NCBI GenBank assembly: GCA_018228645.1
Contig: CP073693.1
Location: 2,242,416-2,306,415 of the forward strand
DNA length: 64,000 nt
DNA from: Clostridiaceae bacterium Marseille-Q4143
GTDB taxonomy: Bacteria > Bacillota > Clostridia > Lachnospirales > Lachnospiraceae
Direction of reading: 5' to 3'
In this document: one piece after another, positions 20,642 through 29,553 of the stretch
Layout of the letters: every line of letters starts with the position of its first letter
Numbering within the stretch: position 1 is the stretch's first letter
Position numbers and translations under genes: made by a program
The notes under the pieces: model-generated
Database searches by the model: none
What the model saw: only the letters and a program-made list of their open reading frames with translations
Told to the model about the DNA's origin: nothing

Positions 20642-21277
20642 ATGGGAGAACTCATTTCGCAGGAAGAACTGGACCGGGCCTTTGATGCCCGTTTTCCCAA
20701 AGAAATGCAGGTGAAGCTTCGCAGTGCCAAGGTAGCGGTAGCGGGACTTGGCGGACTGGGATCAAATATTGCAGTGATGTTAGCAAGAAGCGGGATTGGA
20801 AAGCTTCTGCTGGTGGATTTTGATGTAGTGGATGTGACGAACCTGAACCGCCAGATGTATTTTATTCCGCAGCTTGGAAAACCGAAGGCAGAGGCACTGC
20901 CGGAGATTTTGCGTCAGATCAATCCCTATCTTACCTATGAATCTGTATGCGAGAAGGTGATACCGGAGAATGTAAAGGAACTGTTTTCAGATTATCCCAT
21001 TGTCTGTGAGGCCTTTGATAAGCCGGATCAGAAGGCGATGCTTGTGCGGGAACTATTGACTCAGTGCCCGGAGACGACAGTGGTATCAGGAAACGGTATG
21101 GCAGGTTATGGAGATACCAATGAAATCCGCACGCAGCAGATGATGAGAAGGCTTTATGTGTGTGGGGATCAAAGTACGGATGTGGGCAATGGAATCGGAC
21201 TGGTTGCACCGAGGGTGGCAGCCTGTGCTGCCCATGAAGCAAACAAAGTACTGCAGCTGATTATGCAGGCTGAATGA
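20642..21277 (+). CDS. thiF: ThiF, ThiS adenylyltransferase
   Basis: A 211-aa E1-like enzyme that adenylates the ThiS C-terminus. It has the nucleotide loop AGLGGLGSNIA (about 33), VDFDVVDVTNLNRQ with the conserved Asp and Arg, and a later crossover region. It is the short ThiF form: the CxxC zinc motifs seen in E. coli ThiF are not evident. Spacing to thiS (5 nt) and thiG (24 nt) fits an operon. Confidence 0.9.
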   Translation: MGELISQEELDRAFDARFPKEMQVKLRSAKVAVAGLGGLGSNIAVMLARSGIGKLLLVDFDVVDVTNLNRQMYFIPQLGKPKAEALPEILRQINPYLTYESVCEKVIPENVKELFSDYPIVCEAFDKPDQKAMLVRELLTQCPETTVVSGNGMAGYGDTNEIRTQQMMRRLYVCGDQSTDVGNGIGLVAPRVAACAAHEANKVLQLIMQAE

Positions 21278-21301
21278 TAAAAAGAAAAGAGGAAAAAAGA
21301 A

Positions 21302-22066
21302 ATGGAAGATAAATTTGTATTAGGTGGAAAAGAGTTTAAGAGCCGTTTTATCCTTGGTTCTGGAAAATATAATCTGAATTTGATTAAAGCGGCCGTAGAA
21401 CAGGGCGGCGCAGAGATTATCACCCTTGCGCTGCGTCGGGCAAATACCCAGGAGAGTGAGAATATTCTGGATTTTATTCCGGAAGGAGTGACACTGCTTC
21501 CAAATACATCAGGAGCAAGAACAGCTGAGGAGGCTGTCCGGATCGCCAGACTGAGCAGAGCTATGGGATGTGGAGATTTTGTCAAAGTGGAGATCATGCG
21601 TGATGCGAAATATCTGTTTCCGGATAACTATGAGACGGTGAAGGCAACGGAGATTCTGGCAAAAGAAGGATTTGTGGTACTTCCGTATATGAACCCGGAT
21701 TTAAATGTAGCCAGAGACCTTCAGAATGCAGGTGCAGCAGCGGTGATGCCGCTGGCAGCACCCATTGGAAGTAACAAGGGACTGGCAACCAAAGCCATGA
21801 TCCAGGTACTCATTGATGAAATTGATCTTCCGATTATTGTGGATGCCGGTATCGGAAAACCGTCCCAGGCATGTGAAGCAATGGAGATGGGAGCAGCTGC
21901 TATTATGGCAAATACCGCAATTGCTACTGCCGGAGATGTGCCGGAGATGGCAGCAGCCTTCAAGCTGGCAATCGAGGCAGGAAGAAAAGCGTATCTGACC
22001 GGTATGGGAAGAGTGCTTGCAAGAGGCGGCAGTGCATCTGATCCGCTGACTGGATTTCTGCGTTAG
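21302..22066 (+). CDS. thiG: thiazole synthase ThiG
   Basis: A 254-aa TIM barrel that condenses deoxyxylulose phosphate, dehydroglycine and ThiS thiocarboxylate. The active-site Lys is in FVKVEIMRD. The phosphate-binding motifs AAPIGSNKG and [11 protein letters not shown], and the C-terminal [17 protein letters not shown], are present. Complete and of normal length. Confidence 0.94.
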   Translation: MEDKFVLGGKEFKSRFILGSGKYNLNLIKAAVEQGGAEIITLALRRANTQESENILDFIPEGVTLLPNTSGARTAEEAVRIARLSRAMGCGDFVKVEIMRDAKYLFPDNYETVKATEILAKEGFVVLPYMNPDLNVARDLQNAGAAAVMPLAAPIGSNKGLATKAMIQVLIDEIDLPIIVDAGIGKPSQACEAMEMGAAAIMANTAIATAGDVPEMAAAFKLAIEAGRKAYLTGMGRVLARGGSASDPLTGFLR

Positions 22067-22078
22067 GAGGCGTGTATC

Positions 22079-23338
22079 ATGAATGAAGAAAATCAGGTAT
22101 ATTTTGTAGACAGTGACAAGCTGCCACAGGCTGCACTGGACAGAAAACACCGTCTGGAGCAGGATCCGTCTTTCAGAACCAATCATATGGAATATATGGA
22201 AGGAATGCAGGTCATTGAGTCCGATATTAAAGATAAAGTGCTGAAAGCAATGGATGAATTTGACTATGATGCCTACACGGCAGCAGATGTAGAGCGGGCA
22301 CTTTCTCATGAATCCTGTTCCATCGAAGATTTCAAAGCACTTTTATCTCCGGCGGCAGCCCCTTATCTGGAGCAGATGGCGAGAAAAGCAGAAGAGATTA
22401 CAAAAAATCATTTTGGAAATACCGTTTATATTTTCACACCATTGTACATTGCCAACTACTGCCAGAACTACTGCATTTATTGTGGATTTAACTGTTACAA
22501 CAATATCCGCCGGAAAAAACTGACGTTTGAAGAAATTGAGCATGAGATGCAGGTTATCGCGAAGACCGGAATGGAAGAGATTCTGATGCTTACCGGTGAG
22601 AGTCGTGCCTATTCTGATGTAACATATATTGGAGAGGCAGTGAAGATTGCGAGAAAGTATTTTAAAAATATCGGAATTGAGATTTATCCGGTGAATGTGG
22701 ATGAATACCAGTATCTTCATGAATGTGGTGTGGATTATGTGACGGTGTTCCAGGAAACTTACAATACGGATAAATATGAGACCCTTCATCTGATGGGACA
22801 TAAGCGTGTCTGGCCATATCGCTTTGATGCACAGGAGCGTGCATTGATGGGAGGTATGCGCGGAGCCGGATTTTCTGCACTGCTTGGACTTGATGATTTC
22901 CGGAAGGATGCGCTGGCGACGGCACTTCATGTTTATTATATCAACCGGAAATATCCCCACGCGGAGCTGTCCTTAAGCTGTCCGCGGCTTCGCCCGATTG
23001 TGAATAACGACAAGATCAATCCGAAGGATGTAGGGGAAAAAGAACTTTGTCAGGTACTGTGTGCATACCGGATGTTCCTTCCATTTGCAGGAATTACGGT
23101 ATCCAGCAGAGAAAGTGAGACATTCCGTAACGGCATTACAAAGATCTGCGCGACGAAGGTCTCAGCAGGTGTATCTACCGGTATCGGTGATCATGAAGAG
23201 AAATACGAAGGTAAAGAAGATGCGGACGTGGGGGATGAGCAGTTCGAGATTAACGACGACCGTTCTTTTGAAAAAATGTATGAGGATATGGAACATGGCG
23301 GTCTGCAGCCGGTTCTGAATGATTATATTTATGTGTAA
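22079..23338 (+). CDS. thiH: 2-iminoacetate synthase ThiH (radical SAM)
   Basis: A 419-aa radical SAM lyase that cleaves tyrosine to dehydroglycine and p-cresol, replacing oxygen-dependent ThiO, as expected in an anaerobe. The cluster motif CQNYCIYC (CX3CX2C) is at about residue 126 and LTGES follows at about 169. The C-terminal CATKVSAGVSTGIGDH matches the family. The ATG follows AGGAGGCGTGTATC. It overlaps the next gene by 8 nt. Confidence 0.94.
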   Translation: MNEENQVYFVDSDKLPQAALDRKHRLEQDPSFRTNHMEYMEGMQVIESDIKDKVLKAMDEFDYDAYTAADVERALSHESCSIEDFKALLSPAAAPYLEQMARKAEEITKNHFGNTVYIFTPLYIANYCQNYCIYCGFNCYNNIRRKKLTFEEIEHEMQVIAKTGMEEILMLTGESRAYSDVTYIGEAVKIARKYFKNIGIEIYPVNVDEYQYLHECGVDYVTVFQETYNTDKYETLHLMGHKRVWPYRFDAQERALMGGMRGAGFSALLGLDDFRKDALATALHVYYINRKYPHAELSLSCPRLRPIVNNDKINPKDVGEKELCQVLCAYRMFLPFAGITVSSRESETFRNGITKICATKVSAGVSTGIGDHEEKYEGKEDADVGDEQFEINDDRSFEKMYEDMEHGGLQPVLNDYIYV

Positions 23339-23912
23339 GTCCTATGAGCATGCCATTGTAATTACAAACCGCATACTGGTGCAGGGAGATTTCTTAAAGC
23401 AGATGGAAAAAGTGATTGCCCTGCATCCTCATGCTGTTATTCTGCGGGAAAAAGATCTGCCGGATGAGGAATACGAAAAGCTGGCAAAAAACATATTGGT
23501 TCTTTGTGAAAGAGAAGGAGTACTGTGCTTTTTACATTCCAGAATTGATATGGCTCGGAAGCTGAAATGTGAGCAGATTCACTTGTCTGTTCCGGCGCTT
23601 CAGTCATTAAGTGAGCAGGAACGATCGGCACTTCGAAAAGATTTCCGGGAACTGAGCATTTCCTGCCACAACATGGAAGACATGCAATTTGCCGTGAGCA
23701 GCGGTGCCACACAGATTGTCCTTGGAACGATCTTTGAGACGGAATGTAAGAAAGGTCTGAAAGGAAAAGGAGTTGATTTTGTTAGAGAAATCTGTGAAGC
23801 CTGCCCGATTCCGGTCTATGCCATCGGCGGTATCAGCATGGAACGCCTGTCACAGGTCATGGATGCCGGAGCTGCAGGTGGATGCATGATGTCAGGATTT
23901 ATGCGTCTTTAA
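23331..23912 (+). CDS. thiamine phosphate synthase-like protein (ThiE/TenI)
   Basis: A 193-aa TIM barrel. Signature parts: AIVITNR, ILREKDLPDEEYEKLA (Arg and Lys of the pyrophosphate site), IHLSVPAL, LSISCHNMEDM, LGTIFETECKKGLKGKG and YAIGGISMERL. It may join thiazole and pyrimidine phosphates (ThiE) or aromatise the thiazole (TenI). The loop after the first strand lacks the usual ThiE YLITD motif, and HLS replaces the typical HLGQ, so TenI-like activity is possible. The start overlaps thiH; ATG 23331 or 23319 are both possible and neither has a clear ribosome site, suggesting coupled translation. Confidence 0.78.
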   Translation: MCKSYEHAIVITNRILVQGDFLKQMEKVIALHPHAVILREKDLPDEEYEKLAKNILVLCEREGVLCFLHSRIDMARKLKCEQIHLSVPALQSLSEQERSALRKDFRELSISCHNMEDMQFAVSSGATQIVLGTIFETECKKGLKGKGVDFVREICEACPIPVYAIGGISMERLSQVMDAGAAGGCMMSGFMRL

Positions 23913-24012
23913 ACATTTTTAAGGAATTGAAGGGAAGGTTTTGCTTTTATGGCCGACGGCTCTGTGTTATGATAAACATAACGATTACTGTACGGAGAAG
24001 GAAGAGCCGGAG

Positions 24013-25401
24013 ATGAAATCCCTGTCCATTTATTCGATTACAAGAAAACAGAATACGGAGCAGCTGCAGAAGTTAGAACGGCAGCTGTCGGGAAGGGCAT
24101 ATTTTCTGAAAGTGCGTGACTGGGAGATGAACAGTATGAGATCGTTCGTGGATCAGCTGGAACTGCACATGGAGGAAGTGTATGCCCTTCGTTTTTTCTA
24201 TTCTTTTACCATTCCGCGTCTTGGAAAGGAATTTGACCTGATTCAGATCAAAGAGGACCAGATTGTTAATGTGGAACTGAAAAGCAGAGAAGTGACAGAT
24301 GAGGCGATCAGAAAGCAGCTTTTACAGAACCGATATTATCTGGCACCTTTGGGACGAACGATTCGTTCGTATACTTATATCAGCAGCCAGAACCGGCTGG
24401 TACGACTGACGAACCATGACCGGATTGTGGAGGCAGACTGGGAGCAGCTGTGCCACGAACTTTTGAATGAGAGTCAGGATTATAAAGGAGATATTGAAGA
24501 ACTGTTTGAGGCAGAATTGTATCTGATCTCTCCTTTGACGGAAGCAGCCCGTTTCCTGAATAAAGAATATTTCCTGACCTCACAGCAGCGGGATATTGAA
24601 CGTCAGATTTTGAAAAAAATAAGGACAGATCATAAAGGATACTGCTGGTTTACCGGCTTTCCAGGTACCGGAAAAACATTACTTTTATACGATATTGCCA
24701 TGAAACTGTCTGGCCGGCAGCGGGTGGCAATCATCCATTGCGGAGAAGCCGGACAGGAGTGGAAAACCCTTCATGAGCGGTTAAGACGCATTGATTATGT
24801 AACAGATAATGAAATTACAGAAGAAAAATTAAGTTCTTACAGCGCAATTCTGGTAGATGAAGCGCATCTTTTACTGCCGGAAAAGCTGGAATGTTTGCAG
24901 CAGGCCGGAACCCGGTGTCCGGTGATCTTTTCCAGTGACTGCGAGGATATGATTTCTCAGGAAGAACGAAAGCAGAATGTGGCAGAAGATCTGGTACACC
25001 TTCCGGATATACAGGTATTTCACCTGACCAACCGGATTCGGACCAATGCAGAGGTCTCTTCGTTCATTCTGAACATGATGCACCTTCCTGGGAGACGGGG
25101 CTTAAGGCCTTATCCCCATGTGGAAGTGGTCTATGCCAACGATGACAGGGAAGCCGAAAATTTCCGGAAAGATTATCTTCGGCAGGGGTATCGGCCATCC
25201 CAGGAAAACGAAGAATGTCTGGTCGTGGTGATGGACGACAGATATTATTATGATGAAAAAGGCTATTTACGATCTGAGCAGCGGGATGTGAGAAAACTTT
25301 TTCATCAACTGAGCAGGGCGAAAGAAGAACTGGCACTGGTGGTAAAGGAAAATGAAACTGTTTATACGGTGCTTTTGAATCTTTTACAGGGGAGGAAATA
25401 G
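24013..25401 (+). CDS. PD-(D/E)XK-like nuclease fused to a DUF2075/P-loop ATPase
   Basis: A 462-aa protein. Residues about 45-130 resemble a nuclease core: EFDLIQIKEDQIVNVELKSRE gives D...E-L-K in the restriction-endonuclease pattern. Residues about 210-460 form a P-loop helicase-like domain with GFPGTGKT (Walker A), ILVDEAHLLLP (Walker B), HLTNRIRTN (motif IV/Arg region) and QLSRAKEELALVV (motif VI-like), as in DUF2075/Schlafen-type ATPases. It may process nucleic acid as part of defence or repair; no partner modification gene is seen. ATG 24013 is preferred (purine-rich GGAGAAGGAAG upstream). It is followed at 1 nt by a DUF2500 membrane protein, so the two are likely co-made. Confidence 0.72.
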   Translation: MKSLSIYSITRKQNTEQLQKLERQLSGRAYFLKVRDWEMNSMRSFVDQLELHMEEVYALRFFYSFTIPRLGKEFDLIQIKEDQIVNVELKSREVTDEAIRKQLLQNRYYLAPLGRTIRSYTYISSQNRLVRLTNHDRIVEADWEQLCHELLNESQDYKGDIEELFEAELYLISPLTEAARFLNKEYFLTSQQRDIERQILKKIRTDHKGYCWFTGFPGTGKTLLLYDIAMKLSGRQRVAIIHCGEAGQEWKTLHERLRRIDYVTDNEITEEKLSSYSAILVDEAHLLLPEKLECLQQAGTRCPVIFSSDCEDMISQEERKQNVAEDLVHLPDIQVFHLTNRIRTNAEVSSFILNMMHLPGRRGLRPYPHVEVVYANDDREAENFRKDYLRQGYRPSQENEECLVVVMDDRYYYDEKGYLRSEQRDVRKLFHQLSRAKEELALVVKENETVYTVLLNLLQGRK

Positions 25402-25402
25402 T

Positions 25403-25798
25403 ATGGGATTTGGATACAATGAGTTTGACACCGGATTTGGTATGGGATTTCAGTTATTCGATGTGATGTTTTTTCTGATCTTTTTTCTGATTCTTGGAAT
25501 GTTCCTTTTTATGATAGTAAAAGGATTAAGCACCTGGAATAAGAATAATCAGTCGCCGAGACTGACGGTAGACGCAACAGTGGTTGCAAAGCGGACAGAT
25601 GTCACCCATCATCATAATGGAGACAATATGGCAACCCACTCCACCTGGTACTATGCGACATTTCAGGTGGAGAGCGGTGACCGGATGGAGTTTGCTGTAG
25701 ATGGAATGGAATACGGGATGTTGGCAGAAGGGGATATGGGAAAATTAAGTTTTCAGGGAACGAGATATCTGTCATTTGAGCGGGAAAGACAGGGGTAA
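25403..25798 (+). CDS. DUF2500-family membrane protein
   Basis: A 131-aa protein with one N-terminal TM helix (about 17-43, VMFFLIFFLILGMFLFMIVK) and a C-terminal beta-rich domain. That domain carries the DUF2500 pattern: VDATVVAKRTDVTHHHNG, STWYYATFQVESGDRMEF, and a final GDMGKLSFQGTRYLSFER. Function is unknown. Translation starts 1 nt after the ATPase stop, with GGGGAGGAAATAGT before ATG. Confidence 0.85.
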   Translation: MGFGYNEFDTGFGMGFQLFDVMFFLIFFLILGMFLFMIVKGLSTWNKNNQSPRLTVDATVVAKRTDVTHHHNGDNMATHSTWYYATFQVESGDRMEFAVDGMEYGMLAEGDMGKLSFQGTRYLSFERERQG

Positions 25799-25810
25799 AA
25801 AGAAGGAATA

Positions 25811-25839
25811 TTGTTATTTCGTGAGCCGGATGGTATGAT
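25811..25839 (+). promoter_or_regulatory. promoter of the split AAA/PD-(D/E)XK gene
   Basis: TTGTTA (25811-25816), a 17-bp spacer and TATGAT (25834-25839), 46 bp before the ATG. Confidence 0.6.
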
Positions 25840-25884
25840 GAGTATAACAAGTAAGTTCGTTTTGAAAAAAGGAGTCTGGGGTAA

Positions 25885-27309
25885 ATGGGAAGATTTGTAA
25901 ATCCTGATAATAGTGCGTTCCAGGTCGCATTGAACTCTAAAATTTACGTAGATAAGACTGGTCTTTTGGAATATACAAACAGTGTATTGGACACCTCGGA
26001 TGCATATATCTGCAACAGCAGACCGCGCAGATTCGGAAAGTCCTATGCGGCAAATATGCTGGCGGCATATTATAGTAAAGGTGCGGATTCGGAAAATATG
26101 TTTTCCGGGTTGGAAATCAGTAAAAAAGAGGATTTTAGGATACATCTTAATCAGTATGATGTCATTCACATCGATATCCAATGGTTTCTTGCAAATTGTA
26201 CAAATGTAGATAACATTGTGCCATTCATTACAAAAAGTGTTCTGGATGAGTTGAGAGAGAATTATCCGGATGTTCTGTCATCGGAAGTAATGTCTCTGCC
26301 GGACGGGCTTTCTCTTGTAAAAGAAAAGACAGGGCAGAAGTTTGTTATCATTATTGATGAATGGGATGTTCTGATCCGTGACGAATCAGCCAATGAAAAG
26401 GTACAGGATGAATATATCAATTTTTTAAGGGGAATGTTTAAAGGGACAGAGCCAACAAAATATATTCAGCTGGCTTATCTTACAGGAATATTGCCGATAA
26501 AAAAAGAAAAAACACAGTCAGCTGTGAATAATCTGGACGAGTTTACCATGCTTCAGGCATATGAGCTGGCTCCTTATATTGGATTTACGGAAGAAGAAGT
26601 AAAAAACTTATGTGAAAAATACCATCGTGATTTTGAAAAAGTAAAAAAATGGTATGATGGCTATTTATTGGAAGATTGCCAGGTTTACAATCCAAAGGCA
26701 GTTGTAAGTGTCATGCTGAAAGGAAAATTCAGAAGTTATTGGTCCGAAACAGGCTCTTACGAAGTGGTTATGCCATTAATTGGTATGGATTATGATGGGC
26801 TGAAAACAGCAATGATAGAAATGCTTTCAGGATCGGAAGTAGAAGTAAATACCGTGACATTTAAAAATGATCCGGCCAAAATACAAAATCGGGATGATGT
26901 TATTACGTATTTAATCCATCTTGGATATTTAGGTTATAACGAGGAAAAAGGTACGGCATTTATTCCTAATGAAGAAATACGACAGGAATTGATTACGGCG
27001 GTGAAAAGCAGTAATTGGGATGAGCTAATTACGTTTCAAAGAGAATCAAAAGAATTACTGGAAGCAACTCTGGAAATGAATGAAAAAAGAGTAGCAGAAA
27101 AAATTCATTCGGAGTATGCGTCCGTGATTCAGTATCATGATGAAAATTCACTTAGTAGTACACTTACTATCGCGTATTTAAGTGCAATGCAGTATTATTT
27201 TAAACCAGTTCGGGAGTTGCCTACTGGATTTGGATTTGCAGATTTTGTATATATTCCAAAACCGGAGTATAAAGACAGCTATCCGGCACTTGTTGTAGAA
27301 TTGAAGTAG
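25885..27309 (+). pseudogene. AAA-ATPase / PD-(D/E)XK (DUF1703-type) protein, 5' part, interrupted by an integrated element
   Basis: 474 codons encode an AAA-ATPase_like domain: YVDKTGLLEYTNS, P-loop RPRRFGKSY, Walker B FVIIIDEWDVLI. Then comes the DUF1703 nuclease region, ending in ADFVYIPKPEY...LVVELK. The stop TAG follows the ELK catalytic motif directly, which is too early: family members continue about 50 residues. The missing C-terminus lies at 40601-40777. Joining the two gives VVELKWNKSAQTALQQIKE, a perfect family sequence. The truncated protein keeps the ATPase and the catalytic D and E-x-K, but not the last strands and helices. The function of the family is unproved. Confidence 0.85.
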
Positions 27310-27450
27310 AATTGTTTTGATTTTGTCTAGTTTCGTCTAGTTTTATCTATGTCAGAAATCCTTGAATTTTCAAGGAAATCTGGCATTTTTGATTTTGTCT
27401 TACTTTGTCTTGGGTTTTTCAAATGTCGTAGAAAGTGTCGTAAAAATATT
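27300..27450 (+). other. left end: attL core, GTCT repeats, Int arm-type repeat
   Basis: The core ATTGAA is at 27300-27305. Then three 10-bp repeats TTTTGTCTAG, TTTCGTCTAG and TTTTATCTAT run from 27321 to 27350. A hairpin follows (CAGAAATCCTTGAA / CAAGGAAATCTG, then T5, about 27353-27392) that can end upstream transcription. TTTTGTCTTACTTTGTCTTGG is next, then AAATGTCGTA with GAAAGTGTCGTAAAA (27421-27445). The last unit recurs at the right end at 40481-40504. Confidence 0.7.
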
Positions 27451-27480
27451 ATGAATTACTTCTGAAATATCTCATTAATA

Positions 27481-28194
27481 TTACTTCAGAACTGATTCAT
27501 TGAAATCGTATGCTGAACGAATTTCGTTAAATTTTTTTTGGGTTAATTTTTCTAAAAAGTTTCCAAAGGAAATCCCCATTCTGTAACATAAACTGTTCCA
27601 ACGTTCCTCACAGTTGGTAATAATATTTTCAGAATTTCTGAAAAGAGTATCTAGTTCTACTTTTTGCTGCGAATCATCAGTTGTAACATACTCAGCTTGC
27701 AATTTCAAACATACTTTGGCATTTGAAAGAGAAATGTCATGTGTTTTTGAAAGTTGATTAAAAAAATTATCTATTTCAGAATATGCTGAAGAAGTTAAGA
27801 AACAATCAAGAAATAGATTTTTATCCCCAGTTATATTTTTAATTGCATCACTAGAAAGACCAGTTTGCTTTGCAATATCTGAATTAGTATGGGTTGGCAA
27901 GGAGATATATCCAAATAAATAGTCAGCACTACAATTGAAATAATCACAGTAGGCTTTTAACCATTTCCCTTCTAAACTGCTAGCAGAGATTGCATTTCGA
28001 TGTCTGCCAATTTGTGTTCGTGCACTATTTCTGGCCTGATAGTATTCATTCACATAGAAGCTAAGACATCCACGAGCCAGCATTCGAGATGCCAGTTCTG
28101 TATCTGCCCCTTTTTTCTTAGCAATATCAATTCCATCTTCTACCATCAATTTTTCTAAACGTTCGCCGAACGTGCATTCATGTGCGTTGCTCAA
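27481..28194 (-). CDS. HTH regulator, probable element repressor
   Basis: A 237-aa protein. Its N-terminal ~95 residues fit an XRE-like DNA-binding domain (GADTELASRMLARG..., ARTQIGRHRNAISASSLEGK, then YFNCSADYLFGYI, a typical end of phage/ICE repressor HTH domains). The C-terminal ~130 residues are helical and unassigned; no S24 peptidase motif is seen, so LexA-type self-cleavage is unlikely. I choose TTG 28194, which follows AGAGGTGATC with good spacing; GTG 28203 overlaps that site. It points away from the replication genes, the normal place of a lysogeny repressor. Confidence 0.7.
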   Translation of the reverse strand: MSNAHECTFGERLEKLMVEDGIDIAKKKGADTELASRMLARGCLSFYVNEYYQARNSARTQIGRHRNAISASSLEGKWLKAYCDYFNCSADYLFGYISLPTHTNSDIAKQTGLSSDAIKNITGDKNLFLDCFLTSSAYSEIDNFFNQLSKTHDISLSNAKVCLKLQAEYVTTDDSQQKVELDTLFRNSENIITNCEERWNSLCYRMGISFGNFLEKLTQKKFNEIRSAYDFNESVLK

Positions 28195-28311
28195 TAAGAT
28201 CACCTCTAAACTAACTTGTTATAGGACTTACATGTGCGTTATAAATATAATATACTATCATTAGACAGAGGTCAATATAAAAAGACACAAGGAATATGGA
28301 GGGAAAAGCTC

Positions 28312-28506
28312 GTGAAAAAAATGGTATATTTTGACGCGCAGGGAGAACTTCTTTCGTATCAGCAGGCAGCAGAACGGAGCAATTTGGGTATTTGCACCAC
28401 AATGAAATTGGCAAAGGAGTCAGGAGCGCTCATTAAAATCGGGCGCATTGCAAGAGTTAATTGGCCTGTGTTTTATAATTTCATTGTGGAAAATTATCAG
28501 GCGTAA
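28312..28506 (+). CDS. small helix-turn-helix/excisionase-like protein
   Basis: A 64-aa protein: LLSYQQAAERSNLGICTTMK is a MerR/excisionase-style helix-turn-helix, followed by LAKESGALIKIGRIARVNWP, a wing. The family resembles DUF6462-like proteins of Firmicute elements. The start is GTG 28312 after GGAGGGAAAAGCTC; upstream open codons lack a ribosome site. It is divergent from the repressor and 14 nt before the replisome organizer gene, so it may be a Cro-like or excision factor. Confidence 0.65.
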   Translation: MKKMVYFDAQGELLSYQQAAERSNLGICTTMKLAKESGALIKIGRIARVNWPVFYNFIVENYQA

Positions 28507-28520
28507 TCTTGGAGGATACG

Positions 28521-29393
28521 ATGAGCGAAAAACGGTATCGGTGGTTGCGACTCATGACGGATTTTTTTTCGCAGCCTAGAATTAAAAAACTCAGGCGGAT
28601 GAAAGATGGAGATACTTTTGTACTGATTTACTTAAAAATGCAGTTGCTTAGTTTGCAAGCAGACGGAGTTTTATTTTATGAAGGAGTCGAACCATCATTT
28701 TCAGAAGAATTAGCACTTGTATTGGATGAGAGTGAAGAGAAGGTATCAGAAGTGATTCGCTTTCTTGAATCTCAGGACATGTTGATTCGGATGGAAGATA
28801 ATTCCTTTGCGCTGCCCGAGACACAAGGACTTGTAGGATCAGAAAGATACTCTGCGGAGCGGATGCGAAGATATAGGGAGCGAAAAAAAGTGTCACTTTG
28901 TGACGCGGCTGTTACGAAATGTGACGAAACTTCGCCACTTGGTGGCGTCAACGTTATCGGCAATGACGAAGAGGAGAGGAAGAGTAAGAGGAAGAAGAGA
29001 ATAGAGAAAGACTCTATAAACTTCCAGCAAATTGTAGAAAATTTCAATTTGCTTTGTCCTTCCCTCCCTCGAGTTACGCGGCTTTCAGACGCTCGTAAAC
29101 GTTCAATCTCTTCTAGGTTAAGAGGCGGCTATTCAGCTGAAGATCTGGACCGGGCGTTTAAGTTGACGGAATCGAGTGATTTTCTTACGGGAAAAAATGA
29201 TCGGGGATGGAGAGCATCATTTGACTGGGTGTTAAAGGACTCCAATCTCACAAAAATCTTAGATGGTCAGTACGCAAATCAGAAAGGGGTTCCGCAGTCA
29301 AAAGCGAAACCGACCGGTTTTACCAATTTCCAGCAACGCGATTATGATTTTGACGAGCTGGAAAAACAGCTGCTCGGTGCACAGAATATTTGA
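28521..29393 (+). CDS. phage replisome organizer protein
   Basis: A 290-aa protein. The N-terminal winged helix (about 5-115) fits the phage replisome organizer family: YRWLRLMTDFFSQPRIKKLR, TFVLIYLKMQLLSLQADGVL, and YSAERMRRYRERKK. A basic linker (ERKSKRKKRIEK) leads to a DnaD/DnaB-II-like C-terminus (RKRSISSRLRGGYSAEDLDR, WRASFDWVLKDSNLTKILDG). Family members load the host helicase at the phage origin, so the element probably replicates itself when induced. The ATG follows GGAGGATACG. Confidence 0.85.
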   Translation: MSEKRYRWLRLMTDFFSQPRIKKLRRMKDGDTFVLIYLKMQLLSLQADGVLFYEGVEPSFSEELALVLDESEEKVSEVIRFLESQDMLIRMEDNSFALPETQGLVGSERYSAERMRRYRERKKVSLCDAAVTKCDETSPLGGVNVIGNDEEERKSKRKKRIEKDSINFQQIVENFNLLCPSLPRVTRLSDARKRSISSRLRGGYSAEDLDRAFKLTESSDFLTGKNDRGWRASFDWVLKDSNLTKILDGQYANQKGVPQSKAKPTGFTNFQQRDYDFDELEKQLLGAQNI

Positions 29394-29427
29394 CAATTGT
29401 TTTATCGGAGGGAGGAGGTGAAAATTT

Positions 29428-29553
29428 ATGTTTCTTGGCGTTTGTTTGCTTCTGAGTTTGATTTTATTATTTGCAATTCTCATTGTCAATGTTGCAATTT
29501 TTGGGTTACTTTCGGAAGGAGGGAAAAGAGATGGCGCGCATAAGGAGGATTAG
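29428..29553 (+). CDS. 41-aa membrane protein
   Basis: MFLGVCLLLSLILLFAILIV begins a single TM helix; the tail GGKRDGAHKED is hydrophilic. An exceptionally strong ribosome site, GGAGGAGGTG, lies 7 nt upstream. The 3' end overlaps the next gene by 23 nt in another frame. No family is recognised. It could be a real small protein or a translation leader for the downstream gene. Confidence 0.55.
   Translation: MFLGVCLLLSLILLFAILIVNVAIFGLLSEGGKRDGAHKED

Noticed and set aside
23941..24012. Extra 24 codons before ATG 24013 of the nuclease-ATPase gene
   Set aside because: The segment contains promoter-like sequence (TATGAT at 23968) and no ribosome site for the upstream ATG/TTG.
27321..27350. The TTTTGTCTAG repeats as a CRISPR or transposon end
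   Set aside because: Three imperfect 10-bp units without spacers, next to a clear attachment core of a tyrosine integrase element; protein-binding sites are more likely.
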